Assembly (NCBI GenBank): GCA_964291465.2
Contig: OZ219942.1
Span: forward strand, 248,001-312,000
DNA: 64,000 bases
Source: JAGWBJ01 sp964291465
Lineage (GTDB): Bacteria; Chloroflexota; Dehalococcoidia; Lucifugimonadales; JAGWBF01
Reading direction: 5' to 3'
A program made the position numbers and the translations under genes. The notes under the pieces are model-generated. The model saw only the letters and a list, made by a program, of their open reading frames with translations, searched no databases and was not told the DNA's origin. The first letter of the stretch is position 1; each line of letters opens with the position of its first letter. Below are positions 8,179 through 17,640 of this stretch, in pieces.

Positions 8179-9555
8179 TCACTCCTCCCTGATTACCGCC
8201 GGCACCGTCCTCCTGCCTATCTTTATCTCCTGCTTCAGGATCTCCCCCTCCTTGACGTCGTAGATGGGTATCAGGGGGAACACCTTGGCGAACAGGAGCA
8301 TCAGCATGGACACCAGGCAGAAGGTGCCGAAGACGATGACCACCTCGACCGCGCTGGGGCCGTAGGTGTACCAGACGTAGCTCAAGGTCTGCTTTTGGGC
8401 CAGTCCCGGCACGATGATAAGGAATCGCTCCAGCCACATGCCTATATTTACGGAAACGCACGCCACGATCATGAGCCACGGGTTGCGTCTGATCCCTCGG
8501 AAAAGCCACATTCCAACGGGGATGAAGTACGTCGTTCCCACGAAGGTAATGAACCACCAGCTCCAGGGGGCCTGGTCCGTGAGGAAGTGCTTCACGGCGA
8601 TCTCGTCCCCCTCCAGGGAGTAGAGACCGAAGAGGAACTCTAGCACGAAGAAGAAGAACCAGGCGGTGGCCACCACTATCAGCAGCCGGCCCAGGGCGTC
8701 GAAGTGCTCCGCTCGGATGTAGTCGTGCCACCCAAAGAGGGAGCGCATGATGGCCATCACGATGACCACGGCCGCCACTCCCGAGTGGACCGCCCCGATG
8801 ACGAAGTAGGGCGGGAAGATGGTGGAGTGCCAGCTCTTCACCGCGATGGCCATGCTGAAGTCGAAGGAGACTATGCTGTGCACCGAGACGAACACGGGCA
8901 GGATGAGGGCCGACAGCAGCACCCCCGCGATGACCTGCAGCTTCCACTGCCTGGGGTTCCCGCGCCAGCCCATGCACAGCACGCCGTAGATCTTGCGCCT
9001 CCACCCGGTGGAGGTGTCCCGTATCACCGCCAGGTCGGGGAGCAGGGCGATGTACACGAACAGTATGCTGGAGGTCAGGTACGTGAACACGGCGCTGGGG
9101 TCCCACACGAGGGCCGAGCGCACGTTCGGGTACACGCCCCGGGCCCAGTCGTAGGGGAAGACCCAGTAGAAGAGCCTCCAGGGGCGCCCCGCGTGTATCA
9201 GCGGCATCAGCATGGCCGTCATCAGGGAGAAGACGGTGAGCACCTCGGCCGCCCGGGTCGCCGGCCTGCGCCACTCGGCCTTGGACAGGCGCAGGATGGC
9301 CGACAGCATGACGCCGGCGTGGCTGATGCCGATCCAGAAAACGAAGTTGGTGATGAAGAAGCCCCACATCACCGGCCGGTTCAGCCCTGTGACGCCCAGG
9401 CCCTGGTTGAACATGTACCCCGCGGCGCACATGGAGGCCACCACGACCACGGCCAGGGCGCCCACGGTGGCCCAGTACCACGTCGGGTTTTCGAACAGGG
9501 TGTTGAGGAGCCCCCTGTTTATCTCCCTGTCGGTAAGACTTCTACCTTCCTGCAT
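8179..9555 (-). CDS. actC: alternative complex III NrfD-like subunit ActC
   Basis: A 458-aa polytopic protein of the NrfD/PsrC family with about ten membrane helices. Hallmarks are the start LTDREINRGLLN, the motif NFVFWIGISHAGVMLSAILRL in the first helices, and LIHAGRPWRLFYWVFPY. This subunit carries the quinol site and is a proposed proton path in alternative complex III. It is followed by actD after about 70 nt and preceded by a second NrfD-like gene after 39 nt. Confidence 0.94.
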   Translation of the reverse strand: MQEGRSLTDREINRGLLNTLFENPTWYWATVGALAVVVVASMCAAGYMFNQGLGVTGLNRPVMWGFFITNFVFWIGISHAGVMLSAILRLSKAEWRRPATRAAEVLTVFSLMTAMLMPLIHAGRPWRLFYWVFPYDWARGVYPNVRSALVWDPSAVFTYLTSSILFVYIALLPDLAVIRDTSTGWRRKIYGVLCMGWRGNPRQWKLQVIAGVLLSALILPVFVSVHSIVSFDFSMAIAVKSWHSTIFPPYFVIGAVHSGVAAVVIVMAIMRSLFGWHDYIRAEHFDALGRLLIVVATAWFFFFVLEFLFGLYSLEGDEIAVKHFLTDQAPWSWWFITFVGTTYFIPVGMWLFRGIRRNPWLMIVACVSVNIGMWLERFLIIVPGLAQKQTLSYVWYTYGPSAVEVVIVFGTFCLVSMLMLLFAKVFPLIPIYDVKEGEILKQEIKIGRRTVPAVIREE

Positions 9556-9594
9556 CGCCCTTCTTACTTGCTAGACCCGCGGTCTCCGCAGGGC

Positions 9595-11073
9595 CTACTC
9601 CGGCTTTCCCAGCACCATGTACCGGCCCTTCATGAAGGGCCGGACGAGGATGTACAGCAGTCCCTCCTTGGTTTCCCACATGGACATTACGGGCAGCAGC
9701 TTCGTGCCCAGCAGATATATGAAGGCCGTGGCCCCCAGGCCACCGAGGATGATGAACACGTCCCACACGTCGGGGGTAACGGGCAGGAGCTGGGGGGCAA
9801 TCCCACCGACTCCCGCCGGAAAGTCGGCTATGGAGTGGCTTCCCAGGTCCTCCTGGGGGATGTTGAAGGCCGGGACGTACAGCCGCACCATCATGAAGAA
9901 CGCCCCGATGATCGCCGACGCCCCGGCGATGGCGGGCCCAAGCACGCTCCGCCGGATCCCGTTCCAGAGCAGGAGGGCGAAGGGAATCAGGAAGCTGAAG
10001 AAGACGTTCAGCACGAACGCGGTCCGATAGGACTCGAACATGATGAGCTTCACCACGCTCTGCTCCGTCGGGTCACGCCCGTACCAGAAGGTCATGAACT
10101 CGGAGAACCAGAAGTAGCCCCACAGGAGGGTCAGGCCCAGCAGCACCTTGGAGAAGGACCAGAAGGGGTCCAGCCCTATGTACTGACGGTAGCCGCCCCA
10201 GGTCCGCATGATGAACAAGGTCACCAGCACGGTCCCGCCCGCAGCCTGCAGGCCGGTGAGGGCGTGGTGGGTGGCGAAGATCGAGTCCTTCCAGCCGGGC
10301 ACCAGGCTGAGGGAGAAGTCCAGGCTTATCAGCATATGGACGAAGACCAGCAGCATGAAGTAGAAAGCGCCCAGCACACCCAGGGAGGCCCGTTGCAGCT
10401 TCCATTCCCTCTCGGTGCCCTGCCACCCCATGGAGAGACGGCGCATGAGAGCGGCCCGCCACCCGGCGCCGGTCTGGCCCAGGGCAGACATGTCGGGCCG
10501 GGCCGAGACCCACAGGATAGCCAGGCCACAGAAGACCAGGAACCCCACGGCGAAGCCGTCCCACCACAGGGGCGCGCCCATGGGCCCCTCGAACCAGACG
10601 GTCCGCCGGTCCTGGCCGACGCTGAGCTGTCCGTCGTGGTTCAGGTCGATTCCAGGAAGCAGTAACATGAGGGGAATGAACCACAGGAGGTTGAGCACTC
10701 CAACCAGGGCGAACAGCTCCGAGGCCCTGGAGAGGGGCCTGCGCCAGTGGCTCTTGGTCCACCGGAAGGCCACCGCCACCACGGGCGCAGAGCCGGTGGT
10801 GGCCAGCAGGAAGGCGAACATGGCGGCGTAGTAGCCCCATGCGGGCCGGGCCTCATCGGAGAAGCCGTCATTGACGGCCCGGCTGACGAACCCCACGATC
10901 CCCAGCACGACTAGGACGCCCAAGCCGAGGAGGGCCACCTTCAGCGCCCCGTCGAAGGTAAACACCTTCCGAGTCAGGTGCTCGGTGACACCCTGGGGAG
11001 TCAGGTTCACCTCCGGCACGTCCGGGTGGTGAGCCCCGTGGCCGTTGGTATGGGGTTGGCTGCTAGTGGCCAT
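9595..11073 (-). CDS. second NrfD/ActF-like membrane subunit of alternative complex III
   Basis: A 492-aa polytopic protein with about ten helices, paralogous to ActC (for example TKSHWRRPLSRASE matches the ActC helix 3-4 loop SKAEWRRPATRAAE). It carries an N-terminal hydrophilic tail rich in His (residues 7-19). In classical operons ActC and ActF are the two NrfD-type subunits, so this is probably the ActF equivalent. Here it lies directly behind the ferredoxin subunit, ahead of actC, rather than at the end of the operon. Its ATG overlaps the ferredoxin gene by 11 nt. Confidence 0.85.
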   Translation of the reverse strand: MATSSQPHTNGHGAHHPDVPEVNLTPQGVTEHLTRKVFTFDGALKVALLGLGVLVVLGIVGFVSRAVNDGFSDEARPAWGYYAAMFAFLLATTGSAPVVAVAFRWTKSHWRRPLSRASELFALVGVLNLLWFIPLMLLLPGIDLNHDGQLSVGQDRRTVWFEGPMGAPLWWDGFAVGFLVFCGLAILWVSARPDMSALGQTGAGWRAALMRRLSMGWQGTEREWKLQRASLGVLGAFYFMLLVFVHMLISLDFSLSLVPGWKDSIFATHHALTGLQAAGGTVLVTLFIMRTWGGYRQYIGLDPFWSFSKVLLGLTLLWGYFWFSEFMTFWYGRDPTEQSVVKLIMFESYRTAFVLNVFFSFLIPFALLLWNGIRRSVLGPAIAGASAIIGAFFMMVRLYVPAFNIPQEDLGSHSIADFPAGVGGIAPQLLPVTPDVWDVFIILGGLGATAFIYLLGTKLLPVMSMWETKEGLLYILVRPFMKGRYMVLGKPE

Positions 11074-11902
11074 CTCCCTCTTCGCCTTCGTACTGCGGAT
11101 CTATCTTCTTCAGGTAGATCACGTTGGGCTCGGTGCCCAGGTTCTTCAGGAGCTGATAGGCCCTGGGGTCCTTGAGCCGCTTGCCCCCGGTGGCCTCGTC
11201 GACCTCGACATACTGGCGCAGCCGGCTGTTGGGGTCGTCGTAGTCGCCGAAGATCAGGGTGTTGGTGGGGCAGGCCTGGACGCACGCCGGCAGGAAGTTG
11301 CCCTCGGCCAGCTCCTTGTCGCTGAGCTGCCCGCCCTCACTGCCCTCCACCTTGAGCTGCCCCCGCCGGATCCGCTGCACGCAGAAGCTGCACTTCTCCA
11401 TGATGCCCCGGCTGCGCACCGTCACGTCGGGGTTCAGCTGGTTCCTGAGCTGGTCGGGGAAGGTCGGCTCCCAGAAGTTGAAATACCGCACCTGGTAGGG
11501 GCAGTTGTTGGCGCAGTACCGCGTGCCCACGCAGCGGTTGTACACCTGGACGTTCAGCCCCTCGTCGTTGTGGTAGGTGGCGTACACGGGGCAAACCGGC
11601 TCACAGGGGGCGTTCTCGCAGTGCTGGCAGAGGATGGGTATGAACCTCGCCTTCACGTCGTGCCAGGGGGCGTCGGCCGGCTCCGTCTGGTTTTCGTCGG
11701 CGCCCTCCCGGCGGTACTCGGCGGGGACGTCCCAGTAGCGTTCGACCCGTATCCACTGCATGGCCCGCCGCTGGTGGAAACGGTCCTCGGTATTCAACCC
11801 GACGTTGTTCTCCGACTGGCACGCCACGACGCAGGCCTGACATCCCGTGCACTTGTCGATGTCTATGACCATGCCCCACTTGTGCTCCTTGCGTTGCGCC
11901 AT
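11063..11902 (-). CDS. actB: alternative complex III iron-sulfur subunit (ActB ferredoxin part, encoded separately)
   Basis: A 279-aa protein with four cysteine clusters: CTGCQACVVAC near residue 18, CQHCENAPCEPVC near 94, CVGTRYCANNC near 120, and CSFC plus CVQACP later. This is the pattern of the C-terminal ferredoxin domain of ActB and of PsrB/NrfC subunits, with room for three 4Fe-4S clusters and one 3Fe-4S cluster. In Rhodothermus-type ActB this domain is fused to the molybdopterin-like domain, but here it is an independent gene 48 nt downstream of it. The cluster chain passes electrons from the membrane quinol site. Confidence 0.92.
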   Translation of the reverse strand: MAQRKEHKWGMVIDIDKCTGCQACVVACQSENNVGLNTEDRFHQRRAMQWIRVERYWDVPAEYRREGADENQTEPADAPWHDVKARFIPILCQHCENAPCEPVCPVYATYHNDEGLNVQVYNRCVGTRYCANNCPYQVRYFNFWEPTFPDQLRNQLNPDVTVRSRGIMEKCSFCVQRIRRGQLKVEGSEGGQLSDKELAEGNFLPACVQACPTNTLIFGDYDDPNSRLRQYVEVDEATGGKRLKDPRAYQLLKNLGTEPNVIYLKKIDPQYEGEEGDGH

Positions 11903-11950
11903 CGCCGGCCCTACCTTTCGACCGCCGGGGGATACCTGTGCTTCGGCGCC

Positions 11951-14271
11951 CTACCCACGGGTCACCTGCACGACGTCTTCGTCCTTTACGCCTATTGGGA
12001 AGGCGGGCACGATGCCCTCGAACTTGGAGACGCGGGCGTTCCGCCCGGTGGTCTCCAGCCGGACCTCGGTGGCGCCCCAGGCAAGGGACCCGGTGGCCGC
12101 GTCCGTCTCCGGGGCGAGTATGTGTATGGGGTTGTCGCCGCGCCTCTCGCCGTCCCGCATGGCGTACTCCCCGCTGGCCCTGTGGCCCTGGCCCACGGGA
12201 ACGCCCACCACGTTGGGAGGCATGGCCGGGTGGGGGTAGACCACGGCCTGGATGGCGAGGCCTCCCTCGTTGACCAGCCTGACCACGTCCCCCTCCTGGA
12301 GGCCCATCTCCCTGGCCTTCCGGGAGTTGATCTCCACCCACGTCTGCCACGTCACGGAAGTGACCGGGTCCGGCGCGGCCTGAAGCCACGGGATATGGGC
12401 GCCGCGCCCGTCCAGCAGGGAGTTGGACAGGAAGGGGATCATGCGGAAGACGTTTCCGCCCCCGCCCGCGGTCCTGACCACGGGGGTGGCCGACCCCTGG
12501 GAGACCATCTCCGCCAGGTTGGGTGGATTGGGAGGAGCGCCCCTGAAGACGGCTTCCTCGTCCCACCATCCCCCCTGCTGCAGCACGCCGTTCCAGAACC
12601 CCTCGAATGTCGCGGCCTCCACCGAGCCGCGTCCCAGGCCATGCAGGGCCCGGGCCTCCTCCCTGACCACGTCCCGGAAGGTGTTGGGGAGGCCGTCGTC
12701 CAGCCCCAACTCCTGAGACATGGTGAGGAGCACGTCGGGGAAACTCCTGGGGTCCAGGCCGGGCAGCGGGTTCACCACCGGCTGCTGGAACCCCACCATC
12801 TGGTATCCCGGGCCCGGGTTGGGCACGTCATGGCCCCAGTCTTCCAGGTACAGGCGCTGGGGCAGCACCACGTCGGCCATCATGGCCGTGTCGTCCAGGA
12901 AGTTGGAGAAGCTCACGATGAAGGGGCGTCCCGTCGTTATCGCCGAGGCGAACCCAACCGAGCCCGGCAGGCTGTGCACCGGGTTGGCCCCACGGACCAT
13001 GATCACCCGGATGTTCCCCTCGCTCACGTCCTCGGCCACTCCCGTCCAGTCCGTAAGGGACGCCGGGGCCGCGGCGGCCGTCGGCAGGGGCGGCGACGGG
13101 TTGAACACCACGCCGCCCGATCCGGGGGCCCTTCCCACGCTGCCCACCAGGTAGTTCAGGGCGTAGATGGCCGAGAGGTTGAAGGTGCCGTTGCTCTGGG
13201 CGCCTTCCTCGCCGCCCCCCAGCGCCAGGGCCGGATGGCCCTGGGCGAAGTCGTGGGCCACGTTGCGGATGATGTCCGCGGCGGCCACGCCCCGGATGCT
13301 CTCGGGGATCCCCACGTACAGGGGGTTGTCGGGCCGCACCACCCTGTCGGCGCTGAAGGCCTCCAGGGCGACGGCGCCTGCGCCGCCCGTCATGGCCCGG
13401 GCCGCCGCGGGGTCGCCCATCTCCTGGCTGATGATCTCGTGGGCTATGCTGAGGGCCAGCACCCCGGACCGCCCCGGGACGACGGGTATCCACTGGTCGG
13501 CGTTGGCCGCGGTCATGGAGTACCGGGGGTCGGCGTGGACCATGAGCCCCCGCCCGCCGCCGTTGGAATGGTCGCGGAGGCGGCCGTAGCCCCGGGAGTA
13601 CCGCACCGGGGCAACCCAGGTGGAGAGGACGTCCGCCCCAAAGGAGAGGACGTAGGAGCTGTTGTCGATGTCCAGGTCCGGCAGGCGCTGCTGGCCGAAC
13701 ACGTCCCTGACCGCCCTGTCCAGAGAATGCTGCTCCAGGGCCTCCAGGGCCACGTGCCTACATCCAAAGGAGGAGGCGAACCGGCCGACCACGTTGGCCA
13801 TCTGGCCCCTGAGGGGGTCGGTGACCACCAGCGCGGCCCCGGTGTCGCCCTCGGCCTGGAGCTGGCGTAGCTGGCCGGTGACCCGGCCCAGGGCATCCTG
13901 CCAGGTGGTGGGCTCGAAGTGCCCGGAGCCCCGGGGCCCGCACGCAGCATGGGCCCGGAGAGCCTCTCGGGGTGGTAGATGGCCTGGAGCCCCCCTTCGC
14001 ACCGGGCGCTCTGGCCTCCCAGGTTGGTGGGGTAGAGGGGGTTGCCCTGTATCTTCTTGGCCCGGCCCTCCATGACCCGCACTATGATGCCCTCACGCTC
14101 GGGGCACTGCTCGCACAGAGTCGCGTACCAGTTGTCCCTGCCGGTGACCAGGTCCTCGGGCATCTCCACCGAGCTCGACATCCGCATCTCACTCTCGGGG
14201 AAGATGCAGGACACCGCCCCTATCGCCGAGAGGCTGGACCATTTCAGAAAATCGCGCCGGGATAGTCTCAT
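11951..14271 (-). CDS. actB: ActB molybdopterin-oxidoreductase-like subunit, interrupted by a -1 frameshift
   Basis: This is the MoCo-like part of alternative complex III ActB, which in the family binds no molybdenum. The N-terminal piece (14271 to about 13935) starts with a Tat-type signal LSRRDFLKWSS and contains LCEQCPEREG and an ARCEGG motif. It then runs out of frame at LSGPMLRAG. The rest (GSGHFEPTTWQDALGRVTG onward to 11951) continues in the -1 frame. The switch fits the run GGGCCCC at 13933-13939 (minus strand), where a one-base slip restores a full-length protein of about 770 aa. Either one extra base was called in this C/G run or the site is a real slip. Everything else looks intact, so I do not call it a dead gene. 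Confidence 0.85.
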
Positions 14272-14278
14272 CGTACCC

Positions 14279-14974
14279 CTAGTAGTGACATGTGACGCAG
14301 TCCGTGGGAGCGTCGTAGTCCCGGTGACAATCGACGCAGTCGCCCATCTTGAGCCTGCGCTCCTGCTTGACCTTGTCCATCGCCCGGACCTTGCCGTGGC
14401 AGATGGCGCAGCTGGCCTCCACCAGCTCCCCGGGCTCAGGCGGCGACGACATGGGCAGGTTGTAGCTGCCGGCCCGCTGCAGGGTCTCGACCCGCCCCTC
14501 TTCGGTCTGGGTGAAGAACCGGATGTGGGGCTCGTGGAAGAACTGGACGTGGTCCGGCACCCTGTGGACCCGCTCCCAATCTATGGGCTGGGGCGTGATC
14601 TCCGGGTCTGCCATACCGTCGGCCCCCAGGCCCCCATAGGCCAGGAGCTTGACGATCTCCGGCTGCCCCTCGCCGTCGACCGGCAGTCCGTTGACCGTCT
14701 TGTGGCAGAAGAGGCACTGCTCCACGGCGGGTACGGTGGCGGCGGCCCCCTGGGTCACGTTCCGGTGGCAGAAGTCGCACTGCATGCCCATCTCCTCCAC
14801 GTGAACGGTGTGGGGGAAGTCGATGGGCTGGTCGGGGCCGCCCGCGCCGAAGCCGAAAAGGGGCGTGGACCACCAGGCGGTGAGTATGTACACGACCACC
14901 AGTACGGTGACGACCCCTCCCGCCAGGCCTCCCAGGGCCAGGGGCAGCAGCTTCCAGCTAAGCTTTACGGGCAC
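14279..14974 (-). CDS. actA: alternative complex III pentahaem cytochrome c (ActA)
   Basis: A 231-aa protein with one N-terminal membrane helix (residues 10-32) and five CxxCH haem sites in order: CDFCH, CLFCH, CAICH, CVDCH and CVTCH, the last at the very C-terminus. Five haems and a single anchor are the hallmark of ActA, the outer multihaem subunit of alternative complex III. The start is GTG at 14974. The gene lies 7 nt ahead of the MoCo-like subunit, which indicates tight coupling. Its haems need the Ccm-type machinery encoded downstream. Confidence 0.95.
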   Translation of the reverse strand: MPVKLSWKLLPLALGGLAGGVVTVLVVVYILTAWWSTPLFGFGAGGPDQPIDFPHTVHVEEMGMQCDFCHRNVTQGAAATVPAVEQCLFCHKTVNGLPVDGEGQPEIVKLLAYGGLGADGMADPEITPQPIDWERVHRVPDHVQFFHEPHIRFFTQTEEGRVETLQRAGSYNLPMSSPPEPGELVEASCAICHGKVRAMDKVKQERRLKMGDCVDCHRDYDAPTDCVTCHY

Positions 14975-15070
14975 CAGTCTGCACCCACCATGTCACCGCG
15001 TTCGGCGGCTCCTGCATTCGACATCCGATCAGTCCGCCCCGGCCGGCGGCCGTATGGCCGACGGCCCAAG

Positions 15071-15412
15071 CTATATCCAGAACCTGTTGTATACCTGCTC
15101 GAGAAGGTACGTGTTACCCACGGTCCACACCATGAACAGTGTCGCCAAGCCCACCATGACGATCGAGCCCGCGTAGATGGGCAGGCGCAGCATGTTGGCT
15201 TCCTTGGGCAGGTGCCCGGAGGCGATGAGCGAGGGTATCAGGGCGTGGGCCGTAAGGAAGGTAAAGGCGATGATAACGATGGAGAAAAAGTAGGCCCATA
15301 GCCAGTGGAGCCAGTCGCCTACGTTGCTCCAGTCGGCCGCCGTCATGGACGCCGGGTCTACTTCAGGCATGCGGGGGAGTGGCCTCCCTAGCCTCCTCTG
15401 GGCGTTGGACAT
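15071..15412 (-). CDS. small two-helix membrane protein, first gene of the alternative complex III operon
   Basis: A 113-aa protein with two membrane helices (about residues 40-62 and 74-96) and hydrophilic ends. I do not recognise a family. As the first gene after the operon promoter, about 100 nt ahead of actA, it may be an accessory subunit or assembly factor of the complex. The ATG at 15412 would leave a leader of only about 15 nt without a ribosome site. An internal ATG at 15370 (MPEVDP) has AGGGAGG upstream and may be the true start. Confidence 0.7.
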   Translation of the reverse strand: MSNAQRRLGRPLPRMPEVDPASMTAADWSNVGDWLHWLWAYFFSIVIIAFTFLTAHALIPSLIASGHLPKEANMLRLPIYAGSIVMVGLATLFMVWTVGNTYLLEQVYNRFWI

Positions 15413-15433
15413 AAACAGCGAATTTGCACGTGA

Positions 15434-15462
15434 AAACTATCACAGCGGTAAACGAGTGTCAA
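15434..15462 (-). promoter_or_regulatory. promoter of the alternative complex III operon
   Basis: The minus strand reads TTGACA (15462-15457), a 17-nt spacer, and TAGTTT (15439-15434), a near-consensus housekeeping promoter pointing into the ActA-E operon. A divergent promoter lies about 20 nt away on the plus strand. Confidence 0.7.
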
Positions 15463-15481
15463 GTAGCGGGGACGCCCATCC

Positions 15482-15511
15482 TTGACCGGGCTCGGTCCGC
15501 ATCGGTAGAAT
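15482..15511 (+). promoter_or_regulatory. divergent promoter for the small Tat-signal protein
   Basis: TTGACC, an 18-nt spacer and TAGAAT on the plus strand lie about 60 nt ahead of the ATG at 15571. It is back to back with the respiratory operon promoter, so one regulator could control both. Confidence 0.55.
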
Positions 15512-15570
15512 ACGACGCAGCAAAACGGGCCCCGTAGATGAGGGCGGAACACGACGACCGGAGGACGTAG

Positions 15571-15801
15571 ATGCCAGAGGACCGGAGCGAGGAGCGGCAG
15601 CCAAAGTACTCTCGCCGGAAGGCCCTGGGGAAACTGGGGTTGGGTCTGACGGCCATAGCCGGCGCCGTGTTCGTCCTGAAGAACCTGGTCCCCTCGGGAG
15701 AGGAGCCCGACACGACGGCCCGCCTCCCCGGCCCCGACTCGATCTTCCACCCCCGCGACGGCCACGCCATGGACCGGGGGAGCACGACCAGGGACGCCTA
15801 G
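15571..15801 (+). CDS. small hypothetical protein with a Tat-like N-terminus
   Basis: A 76-aa protein whose N-terminal half reads YSRRKALGKLGLGLTAIAGA, a twin-arginine followed by a hydrophobic stretch (about residues 13-40). The tail is short and polar with no cofactor motif. It has a good GGAGG site 7 nt before the ATG and its own promoter, which is why I keep it despite its size. It could be a small Tat-exported or membrane-anchored protein linked to the divergent respiratory operon. Its stop is 4 nt from the mutL stop on the other strand. No function is assigned. Confidence 0.55.
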   Translation: MPEDRSEERQPKYSRRKALGKLGLGLTAIAGAVFVLKNLVPSGEEPDTTARLPGPDSIFHPRDGHAMDRGSTTRDA

Positions 15802-15804
15802 GCA

Positions 15805-17535
15805 CTACCTTCTCCCGAACTCCCGCTCCAGGTGGTGGGAGCTGAGGTGGATCATGGTGGGGCGTCCGTGGGGACAGGTCTGGGGGCTGTCGCAGGCGCC
15901 GAGCTGGGCCACCAGCTCCTCCATCTCCCGCATGTCCAGGCTCTTTCCCGCCCGCACCGCGCTGTGGCATGCGATGGATGCGGCCACCGCCTCCTCCCGC
16001 TCCTTCAGCAGCCTCTCGAAGGCTATCATGTCCAGTATCTCGATGAGAGCGCGGCCCGGGTCCCCGTCGGTCACCATTTGGGGTACGGCCCTCACGAGGT
16101 AGCTCCGCTCACCGAAGGGCTCCACCACGAAGCCGTACCGCTCCATCAGGTCTCCGTTGCCCCTGATCACCTCCTCCTGGCCGGGGGACAGCTGCACGGC
16201 GGCGGGCTCCAGCAGCGACTGGGAGAGGGCCCGGGCGCCCTTGCCGCTTTCCGCCACCCGCTCGAACAGGACGCGCTCGTGGGCCGCGTGCTGGTCGATG
16301 AGGTAGACGCCGTCGGCGCCCTCGGCCACCAGGTAGGTGTTCCGGACCTGGCCCAGGATACGCAGCTCCGCCGTCGCCTGGGCGGGGGTGGTGGGGACGC
16401 CGGACCCTCCCAGCTCCAAGGCCGCCTCCAGGGCCATTTCGGAGCCCGCGGGGCCCGTTGCCCGCCTTCCACCAGCGCTCCAGGGCCTGGCGGCGCCGTC
16501 ACCGGACCAGGGCTCGGGGGCGACCCGCACCTGAGGGACCGGGGAGGTGGCGACCAGGGCGCCGCGCACGGCCCGCTGCAACGCCGGAAACACCACGTCC
16601 TCGCGCCTGAACCTGACCTCGCGCTTGGCGGGGTGCACGTTCACGTCCACGTCGGCAGGGGGCACCGTCAGGTTGACAACTCCCAAGGGATGGCGTCCCT
16701 TGGGGAGGAAGCCCTGGTACGATTCCGACAGGGCGAAGGCCAGCAGGCCGCTCTGTACCCACCGGCGATTGACCAGGAAGGTCATGTAGGTGCGGTTGGC
16801 CCGGTGATGGGAGGGGGCGCTTATGTACCCGGTGACCGCGTAGCCGTCCCTGGGGCCTCCGGAGTCCACCTTCAGGAGGGAGCCAGCCGTCTCGGCCCCG
16901 TAGACCGAGGCCAGGGCGTCGAGGAGGCTGCCGTTTCCCGGAGACGAGATGGACCTGCGTCCGTTGACCAGCAGGTGGAACCGCACCTCGGGGTAGGCCA
17001 GGACGAAGCGGGACACCATGTCGCTGACCCTGGAGGTCTCCGCGGCGGGGGACTTGAGAAACTTGCGCCGGGCGGGAAGGTCGTGGAACAGCCCCTGGAC
17101 GGCGAGGGAGGTCCCCAGGGGGCACCCGGTAGCGGTGTTCCCGACGACCCTGCCACCCTTGAGCTCCACCCGGCGCCCCGTCTCCGACCCGGCCGGCCGG
17201 GTCACCAGGGATACCCGAGCCACGGCCGCTATGCTGGGGAGGGCCTCGCCACGGAAGCCCAGGGTCCGGACGTCGTCCAGGTCGTGGGCGCTGGTGATCT
17301 TGCTGGTGGCGTGGCGCTGGAAGGCCAGCTCCACCTCTTCGGCCGGGATGCCGCAGCCGTCGTCGGTCACCCGGAGGAGCTCGCTCCCGCCGCCGGAGAC
17401 CTCGATGGTGACTTGGGTCGCCCCGGCGTCCAGGGAGTTCTCGATGAGCTCCTTGACCACCAGGGAAGGCCGCTCGGCCACCTCCCCGGCGGCTATCTTG
17501 CCCGCCACGTCGGGCGCGAGCACCCTTATGGACAC
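15805..17535 (-). CDS. mutL: DNA mismatch repair protein MutL
   Basis: A 576-aa MutL. The N-terminal GHKL ATPase shows ELIENSLDAGA, DDGCGI and GFRGEALPSIAAV. The C-terminal dimerisation domain carries DQHAAHERVLFE (about residue 410), the metal-binding motif of MutL endonucleases, plus ACHSAVRAGK and CPHGRP near the end. It is therefore the nicking type used by bacteria without MutH. It is the last gene of a minus-strand group with mutS, the Spx-like gene and the HAD gene. Confidence 0.97.
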   Translation of the reverse strand: MSIRVLAPDVAGKIAAGEVAERPSLVVKELIENSLDAGATQVTIEVSGGGSELLRVTDDGCGIPAEEVELAFQRHATSKITSAHDLDDVRTLGFRGEALPSIAAVARVSLVTRPAGSETGRRVELKGGRVVGNTATGCPLGTSLAVQGLFHDLPARRKFLKSPAAETSRVSDMVSRFVLAYPEVRFHLLVNGRRSISSPGNGSLLDALASVYGAETAGSLLKVDSGGPRDGYAVTGYISAPSHHRANRTYMTFLVNRRWVQSGLLAFALSESYQGFLPKGRHPLGVVNLTVPPADVDVNVHPAKREVRFRREDVVFPALQRAVRGALVATSPVPQVRVAPEPWSGDGAARPWSAGGRRATGPAGSEMALEAALELGGSGVPTTPAQATAELRILGQVRNTYLVAEGADGVYLIDQHAAHERVLFERVAESGKGARALSQSLLEPAAVQLSPGQEEVIRGNGDLMERYGFVVEPFGERSYLVRAVPQMVTDGDPGRALIEILDMIAFERLLKEREEAVAASIACHSAVRAGKSLDMREMEELVAQLGACDSPQTCPHGRPTMIHLSSHHLEREFGRR

Positions 17536-17559
17536 GGTTACGGGAGACCCTTTCTAAAG

Positions 17560-17640
17560 CCGCCGCTTCCCATCACGCCCCTCTCCGGGTCCGGGCTCAA
17601 TCCGCCGCTCCCCATCCCACCACTCTTCAGGTCCGGGTCA
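17560..17640. repeat. imperfect tandem repeat, two units of about 40 nt
   Basis: Two imperfect units start at 17560 and 17602 (period 42). Each begins CCGCCGCT(T/C)CCCATC and ends with GGTCCGGG. They fill the space between the HAD gene and mutL, and the second unit runs into the HAD stop codon. No clear hairpin function is seen. Confidence 0.5.

Noticed and set aside
11045..13870. Very long open frames opposite real genes (for example plus-strand 11045-13870, 15832-17958, 18652-21012 and 23170-26928)
   Set aside because: They are antisense to clear conserved genes, have low-complexity His/Gly/Arg-rich translations and no family features. Such frames are expected in GC-rich DNA.
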